NCBI GenBank assembly: GCA_021784975.1
Contig: JAJYGU010000479.1
Coordinates: 1-12,034 of the forward strand
Length of the DNA stretch: 12,034 bases
DNA from: Planctomycetota bacterium
Lineage (GTDB): Bacteria > Planctomycetota > Planctomycetia > Pirellulales > Thermoguttaceae
Reading direction: 5' to 3'
Below, one piece after another: positions 7,060 to 12,034 of the stretch. The translations under genes and the position numbers were made by a program. Within the stretch, counting starts at the first letter, position 1, and the number at the start of each line of letters is the position of its first letter. The notes beneath the pieces were generated by a model. It was given only the letters and a program-made list of their open reading frames with translations. It did no database searches and had not been told where the DNA came from.

Positions 7060-7410
7060 ATGGAATCTTACTACCTGCCCTCCGAGTACGTATTGTTCGA
7101 CGACATTTCGTTTTCTCTGGGGACTGTGCCGATGGGTAAAATGAACGTGCCGGTGGCGATGTTTCGCCGTCAGAGCACCATCGTCGCTTGCCGTATTATC
7201 TGCCCCGACAGCCAACTTGATCCCAAGGCATGGCTGGTCGAACGGCTGCGGCTCGCGTTGGAAGACAAGCTTGAGGCCTGCCACAGTGAGCCCGTCTGTC
7301 GGGAATGTATCCGCTCCCTCGGGAACATTCACGCCCAGCTCTCCAACTGGTTGTCGCCGGAGCAGCATCGCAAGTTTCTCGAAGAGATCGGGAAACGCAG
7401 GTCGCCCTAG
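7060..7410 (+). CDS. Small Cys-rich hypothetical protein behind the PP2C phosphatase
   Basis: I do not recognise this 116-residue protein. It starts 39 bp after the phosphatase stop, with AAAGG 7 bases before the ATG, so it is probably cotranscribed. The N-terminal half looks like beta strands (V-L-F-D-D-I-S-F-S-L at 11-20, V-A-M-F-R-R at 32-37). The C-terminal half is helical and charged (about 55-112). There is no signal peptide or membrane helix, so it should be cytoplasmic. Five cysteines stand out: 44 and 48 (C-x3-C), then 74, 80 and 83 (C-H-x4-C-x2-C), enough to bind a metal or form a redox switch. It lacks the D-S-G or helical pattern I would expect of a STAS protein and lacks HATPase motifs. 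A role as partner or target of the phosphatase is suggested only by position. Confidence 0.7.
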   Translation: MESYYLPSEYVLFDDISFSLGTVPMGKMNVPVAMFRRQSTIVACRIICPDSQLDPKAWLVERLRLALEDKLEACHSEPVCRECIRSLGNIHAQLSNWLSPEQHRKFLEEIGKRRSP

Positions 7411-7429
7411 CGGTGGCCCGGTAAACCGT

Positions 7430-7447
7430 GACGGCCTGGCCGCCGTC
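7430..7447. other. Small inverted repeat between the Cys-rich and hydrolase-like genes
   Basis: GACGGC and GCCGTC form a perfect 6-bp stem around a 6-base loop, 20 bp after the stop codon. No T-tract follows, so it is at best a weak terminator or mRNA 3' structure. The rest of the 163-bp gap (7411-7573) shows no clear promoter. Confidence 0.25.
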
Positions 7448-7573
7448 CGCCACTCGCACGCCCGACCTGGGCATTGAGATTCGCGCCGCCTTCGGGTAAA
7501 GTCAGGGCCGGGACAATCGCGGATCGACCGCGGTCGCCTGCAAGCCGCACGCCTCTTATGAGAGGGACTTCCC

Positions 7574-10500
7574 ATGCTCCGTTCCATGAGTCTTGGGCAC
7601 GCTTTAGCCGTCGCTTTCTCCCTATGGCTGACGGCGGCGCTGCTCGGTTGTACATCCGCTTGGGCCGAGGCGGGCAAGGCCAACATCGGGTCCGACGCCA
7701 ACGGCGTCCATCTGCAAACCGAGTATCTGAGCTACCTGATCGGAAAGGACGGAACCAACAGGGCTTTCCAGGATCGGCGGACTGGGCACAATTACCTGGA
7801 CGCCGGCGCTCCGGGACATTTCATGGCGGTCCAGAAAGACGGAAAATGGCGGGGCGCGACGGCGGTCGAGCTGGCCAACGACTGCCTGCTGGTGAAGTTT
7901 GGCGACTCGGCGGTCCAGGCCAAGGTCCGCGTTCGCGCCCTGCCAACCTACTTGACGCTCGAGCTGGTCGCGGTGAGCGATCAAAGCCTTTCCTCGATTC
8001 AACTGGCCCGCCTGCCGTTGAGCCTGACGCAACACGTCGGCCACAGCCTGACCTGCTGCCGGGACGACCAGTATGCCGCCGCCCTGGTCCCCTTGAACAT
8101 CGAGACCAATTCCTATCCGACGCCCGGCAAGCCGGCCGTGCTCACCGGGCACGCCGACGCATCCGTTCGACTCGAGGGCGCAAAGCTCGCGGTCTTGGGC
8201 TGCCCGACCGACAAGCTGCTCGACATCCTTGAGCGGATCGAGATGGAAAATGGGCTGCCGCATCCCACGCTGGGCGGCGTCTGGGCGCGCCGATCGCCGG
8301 AACAGATGAAGTCCTACCTGTTCGTCGACCTGTCGGAGGCTACCGCAGACGCGATGATTCGCTACGCACGGGCCGGCGGATTCGGCTATATCGTGGTCTA
8401 TGACGGGGTCTGGAACGGCACGCACGGAAGCTATCCGGTAAATCGGCAATCCTTCCCCCATGGCGCGGCGGGACTGAAGGCGGTCAGCGACAAGATTCAC
8501 GCCGCCGGGCTGAAGTTCGGCATGCACAATCTGGATATGGTGGTCAGCAAGGACGACGCCCTGGTGCATCCTGTGCCGGCCGACGGTTTCCTGATGTATC
8601 CCGACCGGCGGCGGATCCTGGCGGCGGACATCAAGCCGGCCGACAAATTCATTCCTACCACGACCTCGCCGGCCGGCCTGCTGGCCAAGAGCGACAAGTC
8701 CCGCTTCCACGGCCGCGACCTGCGAATCGGCGACGAGATTATCGTCTACGACGACCTCCAGACATCTCCGCCGTTCGGCTTTCGCGGTTGCACCCGCGGC
8801 GCCCACCGCACGGCGGCCGCTGCCCACAAGGCCGGGGCGGCCATCGACAACTTCTCCGAGTTTATCGACTTCTACCGGCCGGACGTGCGGGGCGGCCTCT
8901 ACGACCGCGTTGCCCGCAACGAAGCCGGGGCATTGGACAAGTTCCAATTCGACTACATCTACCCCGACGGCACTGGGGAAAACCTGGGCTACTGGCCGAA
9001 TGGGCCGGAGTGGTACTTGTGTAATCTCCTGGTGTCCAAACTGTTCGGCTACACGAAGCGAGAGGTGATGTTCGGCCACGGGCCGATTTCGAATTACTCC
9101 TGGCACATCTTCAGCCGAGGCAACACCACCGACTATGTCAACACCGGGATCATCGAGCACTTCGATCGTGACAGCCTGGCTGGGGCGGCCTCTTGCCAGA
9201 ATGACTTGCAGCCGTTCGAGTTTGGCTGGTTCGGCTACTTCAACCACTCGCTGGCCGGCGAGGCCACCGGACCGCGAGAGATGGAGTATGCCTGGTGCAA
9301 GGCGCTGGCCTACGGCGCGGCCATGTCCCTGGAGACCAACAAGCCGGCCCTGGACGCCAATGGCCGGACTCAAGAGATCTTCGCCAAGATCAAGAAATGG
9401 GAGGAACTGAAGCTTGCCGGCTACTTCCCGGAGCGGATCAAGCAGCAGCTTCGCCAGCCGGGAAAGGAGTTCACTCTGGAACAAGCCGGCGACGGCGCTT
9501 GGCAGGTGCGACCGGTTACTTACAGCCCGGAACACTACGTGGCCCGGCTGGGCGGAGGGCACGCACAAGCCGGGGACTGGCTCATTTTTCGGCCTGCTTC
9601 GCTGTCTGTTACCGATACGCCTGAAGGCCGAAAAATGTGCCTGTCCCCCTTGGCGCGGCTGGAGGGGGGACAAGACACCTGGACCGCCGAGAACAACTAT
9701 TCCAGCCAGCCGCTGCGGGCAGTAATCCGGGTGAAGCCAAAGCTGGCCGAGTACGGCGACGCGGCCAACGTGGTGCTGTTGAAGCCCGGCCCGCTCAATC
9801 TGTGTACGACGGGCGCGGGCCCGTTGGGCGGCCCGCGTCAGGCGCCGGGCGTCGAGTTTCAACTCAAGCCGGCGGCCGAGCAGTCGCCGGCCAGGGGCGG
9901 CAGCTTCGAGGTCCGTGCCGCCAACAAGGGCAGGACTGCAGCCGGCTGGGGATGTGCGGAGGTCGTTTTGGACAAGGCGAAGGACCTGTCGCGGCACCGG
10001 GCGCTGGGAACCTGGGTCCAAGGGGACGGCTCAGGGGCGTATCTCCACTTCGTCCTCGAAGACTCGGGCCGCTGGTCGGTCCGCGACTACTATGTGCGGC
10101 TGGATTTTAGCGGCTGGCGGTATGTCAAGATGCCGCAGTGTGCCAAGGGAGAGGTCTTCGATTTTGCCTTCCCTTACAGCAGCTACTGGGCGATCCGCAG
10201 CATCGACTACGCGACAATCGCGCGGGTATACGTCTTTGTCACCAACCTCGCGCCGGGGGCCGCAGTTCATGCACGCTTCGGCCGCTTGGAGGCGCTCCGT
10301 GAGAGTCCCTTGGCGGTCCACAACCCAAGCCTTTCCGTGAACGGCGAGTCGATTACCTTCCCGGTCACGCTGGAACCGGACTGGTACCTGGAGTATCAAG
10401 GCAACGGGGCTGCTCGAGTCTTCGATGCCAACGGCCACACGAAACACACGCTCCACCCGAAGGGTCCCACTCCCATGCTCCGCCAAGGCAGCAACCCGGT

Positions 10501-10582
10501 CCGATTCTTCTGCGACCAGGGAAAGAACCAAGGCGAGACGGTTCGTGTGACCTTGATCACCCAAGGCGAACCGCTGCGGTGA
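7574..10582 (+). CDS. Exported glycoside-hydrolase-like protein, about 1000 residues
   Basis: A 1002-residue protein, ATG preceded by GAGAGGG about 7 bases upstream. The N-terminus is an export signal: hydrophobic residues 9-25, then L-L-G-C (Cys26, a possible lipobox) and A-W-A-E (possible signal peptidase I site after 31), so lipoprotein and free secreted forms are both possible. Residues about 45-210 are beta-rich. Residues about 245-620 look like a TIM barrel of the GH27/GH31/GH36 kind: V-V-Y-D-G-V-W (274-280), L-K-F-G-M-H-N-L-D (313-321) and F-Q-F-D-Y-I-Y-P-D-G (457-466), where Asp460 and Asp465 could be catalytic or substrate-binding. A C-terminal beta-sandwich-like part (about 700-1000) may bind carbohydrate. 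I infer polysaccharide breakdown outside the cytoplasm and cannot name the family or substrate. Residues about 667-693 come from an in-frame palindromic element in the linker before the C-terminal part. Confidence 0.6.
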   Translation: MLRSMSLGHALAVAFSLWLTAALLGCTSAWAEAGKANIGSDANGVHLQTEYLSYLIGKDGTNRAFQDRRTGHNYLDAGAPGHFMAVQKDGKWRGATAVELANDCLLVKFGDSAVQAKVRVRALPTYLTLELVAVSDQSLSSIQLARLPLSLTQHVGHSLTCCRDDQYAAALVPLNIETNSYPTPGKPAVLTGHADASVRLEGAKLAVLGCPTDKLLDILERIEMENGLPHPTLGGVWARRSPEQMKSYLFVDLSEATADAMIRYARAGGFGYIVVYDGVWNGTHGSYPVNRQSFPHGAAGLKAVSDKIHAAGLKFGMHNLDMVVSKDDALVHPVPADGFLMYPDRRRILAADIKPADKFIPTTTSPAGLLAKSDKSRFHGRDLRIGDEIIVYDDLQTSPPFGFRGCTRGAHRTAAAAHKAGAAIDNFSEFIDFYRPDVRGGLYDRVARNEAGALDKFQFDYIYPDGTGENLGYWPNGPEWYLCNLLVSKLFGYTKREVMFGHGPISNYSWHIFSRGNTTDYVNTGIIEHFDRDSLAGAASCQNDLQPFEFGWFGYFNHSLAGEATGPREMEYAWCKALAYGAAMSLETNKPALDANGRTQEIFAKIKKWEELKLAGYFPERIKQQLRQPGKEFTLEQAGDGAWQVRPVTYSPEHYVARLGGGHAQAGDWLIFRPASLSVTDTPEGRKMCLSPLARLEGGQDTWTAENNYSSQPLRAVIRVKPKLAEYGDAANVVLLKPGPLNLCTTGAGPLGGPRQAPGVEFQLKPAAEQSPARGGSFEVRAANKGRTAAGWGCAEVVLDKAKDLSRHRALGTWVQGDGSGAYLHFVLEDSGRWSVRDYYVRLDFSGWRYVKMPQCAKGEVFDFAFPYSSYWAIRSIDYATIARVYVFVTNLAPGAAVHARFGRLEALRESPLAVHNPSLSVNGESITFPVTLEPDWYLEYQGNGAARVFDANGHTKHTLHPKGPTPMLRQGSNPVRFFCDQGKNQGETVRVTLITQGEPLR
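9541..9569 (+). repeat. Left flanking direct repeat of the in-frame element
   Basis: GGCCCGGCTGGG, then GGAGGG and ACAAG. The pattern recurs at 9652-9674 exactly 111 bp (37 codons) further on, so the protein reads A-R-L-G-G-G before the element and A-R-L-E-G-G after it. Ten of the first eleven bases match. Confidence 0.5.
9572..9649. repeat. REP-like palindromic element embedded in frame in the hydrolase-like gene
   Basis: Left arm 9572-9594 (GGGGACTGGCTC then ATTTTTCGGCC), 31-base loop, right arm 9626-9648/9649 (GGCCGAAAAAT then GTGCCTGTCCCC). The arms pair over 23 bp with only two mismatches, both T opposite T, and an 11-bp perfect tip. The GGGGAC base and A/T-rich tip match the intergenic element at 5528-5612. 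It is read through without a stop and adds G-D-W-L-I-F-R-P and later R-K-M-C-L-S-P-L to the protein. Confidence 0.75.
9652..9674 (+). repeat. Right flanking direct repeat of the in-frame element
   Basis: GGCGCGGCTGG, then AGGGGGG and ACAAG, the counterpart of 9541-9569. Together the two copies look like a decayed duplication of the sequence where the palindrome sits. The 3-fold length of the repeat unit keeps the reading frame. Confidence 0.5.
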
Positions 10583-10622
10583 GAGGGAAAGATGGGGCCA
10601 GGCCGCCGCAACCGCATCGAAA

Positions 10623-10787
10623 TCAATGATGGCGCCCTTTCCGCAACTCGTTGTAGAGCTTGTGGTAGCCCTCCATGTCTTCCAGGCGCAAGAGCGTCAG
10701 GTATTCGAGCATGACCTTCTGATTGCGGATCAGCAGAACCGACCGCTCGATTCGCTCGACGGGGCTCAAGGAACGGCTTTCGGGCAT
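10623..10787 (-). CDS. 54-residue protein with an ORF6N-like N-terminus (possibly a truncated gene)
   Basis: ATG at 10787 (complement), GGAG 7 bases upstream, TGA at 10625-10623. Residues 9-27 (P-V-E-R-I-E-R-S-V-L-L-I-R-N-Q-K-V-M-L) match the start of the ORF6N domain, a small domain common in phage- and mobile-element-linked bacterial proteins, which normally continues D-x-D-L-A-x-L-Y-G-V. Here it switches to L-E-Y-L-T-L-L-R-L-E-D-M-E-G-Y-H-K-L-Y-N-E-L-R and stops. The rest of the domain is missing, and I did not find it in other frames. It is either a decayed or rearranged ORF6N gene or a genuine short relative. The coding-like composition and good ribosome site favour expression at least until recently. 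It is convergent with the hydrolase-like gene, with 40 bp between the two stop codons. Confidence 0.55.
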   Translation of the reverse strand: MPESRSLSPVERIERSVLLIRNQKVMLEYLTLLRLEDMEGYHKLYNELRKGRHH

Positions 10788-10790
10788 TCT

Positions 10791-10850
10791 CTAACTCCAG
10801 TAGGGACCATCGTACTTGAGCTCGCTCGGCTCGACAAAGTCCCCATCTTC
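10791..10850 (-). pseudogene. Possible C-terminal remnant of a gene upstream of the ORF6N-like fragment
   Basis: On the minus strand this stretch reads E-D-G-D-F-V-E-P-S-E-L-K-Y-D-G-P-Y-W-S and ends in TAG 3 bases before the ORF6N-like ATG, the tight spacing of an operon. The composition looks like a real protein end. Upstream the frame becomes Arg-rich and runs into a palindrome, so the 5' part of the gene appears lost. The family is not recognised, and the start of the remnant cannot be set. Confidence 0.3.
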
Positions 10851-10909
10851 TCGGCGACCCTGCCGATCGTGAGCCGGAAGTGCGTTCAGCAGCCCGTGAA
10901 GTCCGATGG

Positions 10910-10938
10910 GGGACAGGCGGCGGCGGCGGTGATATAAT
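10910..10938 (+). promoter_or_regulatory. Extended -10 promoter candidate for the M13 peptidase gene
   Basis: TGATATAAT (10930-10938) matches the extended -10 consensus TGnTATAAT exactly. GGGACA (10910-10915) lies 17 bp upstream and shares GACA with the -35 consensus. That hexamer is part of GGGGGACAGGC, the base sequence of the REP-like arms in this window. Transcription would start near 10945 and give a leader of about 88 nt that contains the palindrome at 10961-11013. Confidence 0.5.
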
Positions 10939-10960
10939 GGTCGGACCAACGGGTACGCCG

Positions 10961-11013
10961 AAGGGGACCGTCCCTTCTCCGTGGCCTCCTGCCGCACAAA
11001 TGTCAGGACAACC
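10961..11013. repeat. Decayed REP-like palindrome in the M13 peptidase leader
   Basis: AAGGGGACCGTCCC followed by CCGTGGC, a 5-base loop CTCCT, then GCCGCACAAATG and CAGGACA. Order and loop size match the intergenic element (AAGGGGACTGTCCC, GTGGC, 5-base loop, GCCACAAAAATG), but the right arm has drifted, leaving only the tip stem (GTGGC with GCCGC, one G-T pair) intact. It ends about 20 bp before the peptidase ATG. Confidence 0.5.
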
Positions 11014-11032
11014 AGAAAAGGAAGAAAGTCAC

Positions 11033-12034
11033 ATGACGTTTCAGGGTGCGATCTCGCGTTTCGTTCTCATCGTCCTCACGATAACCATGTCGGCGGGAGC
11101 CTCCGACAGCGCGTCACCGTCGGGGAAAGACAATCACGCCCCATTGCCGCTCGATCCGGCCAACCTGGACGCCCGCGTGGCCCCTTCCCTGAATTTCTAT
11201 CTGTATGCGAACGGCGGCTGGCTCAAGCGAAATCCGATTCCCCCGGAATACAGCCGATGGGGAAGCTTTACCGAACTCTACGACCGCAACCTCGACATTC
11301 TGCACCAAGATCGCAACGGGGCGGCGAAGAAGAAGTCCGCCAAGAAGGGGAGCGACGCCCAGCTCGTCGGCGACTTTTACTCTAGCGGGATGGACACACA
11401 CCGAATAGACGACGAAGGCCTGAAGCCCCTTGAGCCGCTCCTGAAAGAAATAGACCGGATCAGCAACCTGGAAGGGCTTGAAGGCGTGGTTGCCAAACTT
11501 CAGCGCATGGGCGTAGGCGCCCTTTTCCTCGCTACCTCGCAACAAGATTTGAAGAACAGCGAAATGATGATTGCCGGGGTTCATCAGGCGGGGCTTAGCC
11601 TGCCGGACCGCGATTATTATACGAAGACCGACCCCCACTCGAAGAAGATCGTCCATGAGTACCACGCTTACGCCAAGAAAATGCTCGCCTTGGCGGGGGA
11701 CGGCGACGCCGCTGCCGATTCTGAGGCGAGCACGCTGCTCAGGATCGAAAACCGACTGGCCCAGGCATCCATGACCAGAGTCGAAACCAGAGATCCCAAG
11801 GCAACCTATAACATGATGACCCTCGCCCAGGTGGACTCATTGACTCCGGGCTTCGCATGGCATACCTATCTCAAGTATTTCAGACTGGCGGACGTGAAGG
11901 AGATCAATGTCGCACAGCCCAAATTCATGAAAGAGGTGGGCACGCTCTTGAGGGAGATTCCGCTGAAGGATTGGAAGGTCTACCTGCGGTGGCATCTCAT
12001 GAACAGCATGGCGCCGTATCTGAGCCGGACATTC
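11033..12034 (+). CDS. M13-family zinc metallopeptidase (neprilysin/PepO-like), 3' truncated by the window
   Basis: 334 codons are visible and no stop is reached. AGGA lies about 10 bases before the ATG. Residues 1-23 form a signal peptide (hydrophobic 9-20, A-G-A-S near the cleavage site) without a lipobox, so export across the inner membrane is expected. The M13 N-terminal domain begins near residue 41. N-F-Y-L-Y-A-N-G-G-W-L (54-64), L-V-G-D-F-Y-S-S-G-M-D (111-121) and G-L-S-L-P-D-R-D-Y-Y (187-196) are family landmarks. A Lys-rich insert (99-105) is unusual. The zinc ligands (H-E-x-x-H and a later E-x-x-x-D) lie in the C-terminal half, outside the window, so activity cannot be judged. M13 enzymes cleave short peptides on the amino side of hydrophobic residues. 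It appears to be transcribed alone from the promoter at 10910-10938. Confidence 0.9.
   Translation, partial: MTFQGAISRFVLIVLTITMSAGASDSASPSGKDNHAPLPLDPANLDARVAPSLNFYLYANGGWLKRNPIPPEYSRWGSFTELYDRNLDILHQDRNGAAKKKSAKKGSDAQLVGDFYSSGMDTHRIDDEGLKPLEPLLKEIDRISNLEGLEGVVAKLQRMGVGALFLATSQQDLKNSEMMIAGVHQAGLSLPDRDYYTKTDPHSKKIVHEYHAYAKKMLALAGDGDAAADSEASTLLRIENRLAQASMTRVETRDPKATYNMMTLAQVDSLTPGFAWHTYLKYFRLADVKEINVAQPKFMKEVGTLLREIPLKDWKVYLRWHLMNSMAPYLSRTF

Noticed and set aside
7060..7410. Small Cys-rich gene as a STAS anti-anti-sigma factor
   Set aside because: It would fit the phosphatase, but I see neither the conserved phospho-Ser region nor the alternating strand-helix order of STAS proteins.
7622..10021. 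Long minus-strand open frame (about 799 codons) opposite the hydrolase-like gene
   Set aside because: It is a GC-skew shadow: low-complexity Gly/Val/Gln/Arg-rich composition, no domain, and fully antisense to a gene with a signal peptide, ribosome site and barrel motifs.
10626..10937. Plus-strand frame of 103 codons after the hydrolase-like gene
   Set aside because: Antisense to the ORF6N-like small gene, which has a better ribosome site and a recognisable motif. It has no signal of its own.
1..12034. CRISPR array, tRNA or rRNA genes, insertion sequence with transposase
   Set aside because: No regularly spaced identical repeats, no tRNA cloverleaf or CCA-ended segment and no transposase coding sequence could be found on either strand by eye.

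Overview
The window looks like chromosomal DNA of a planctomycete (Pirellulales- or Gemmatales-like). This rests on protein style, not on a marker gene. The DNA is GC-rich. An ECF sigma factor lies directly upstream of a very large membrane-anchored Ser/Thr kinase carrying TPR repeats. The first gene ends in the degenerate RTX-like tail found on giant planctomycete surface proteins. Large exported hydrolase-like proteins and several palindromic REP-like elements are also present.

Layout. Bases 1-238 hold the 3' end of a surface/secreted protein gene on the + strand. It converges on a minus-strand FLVCR-like MFS transporter (248-1507). A 339-bp divergent spacer carries an imperfect ~62-bp direct duplication. 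It is followed by a two-gene unit: ECF sigma factor (1847-2455) and TPR Ser/Thr kinase (2474-5497). A 389-bp non-coding stretch then holds an 85-bp REP-like palindrome, a second palindrome and a terminator-like hairpin. Next come a PAS-PP2C (RsbU/SpoIIE-type) phosphatase (5887-7020) and a small unrecognised Cys-rich protein (7060-7410). A 1002-residue exported protein with a glycoside-hydrolase-like barrel follows (7574-10582). Another REP-like hairpin lies in frame inside that gene. On the minus strand there is a 54-residue ORF6N-like fragment (10623-10787), with a probable gene remnant just upstream of it. The window ends inside an M13 (neprilysin/PepO-like) metallopeptidase gene (11033 onward), preceded by an extended -10 promoter candidate and a decayed palindrome.

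How the genes may work together. Sigma factor, kinase and phosphatase plausibly form a phosphorylation-based transcription switch: the kinase senses or scaffolds at the membrane, the sigma factor is its likely output, and the PAS-PP2C protein is a possible antagonist. No anti-sigma factor, STAS anti-anti-sigma protein or HPK-type anti-sigma kinase is encoded nearby. The 116-residue protein, 39 bp behind the phosphatase, may be a partner of it. The other genes (transporter, hydrolase-like protein, peptidase) look like independent neighbours. The most unusual feature is the REP-like palindrome family: one copy is intergenic, one is embedded in frame in a coding sequence between duplicated flanks, and one is a decayed copy in a 5' leader.
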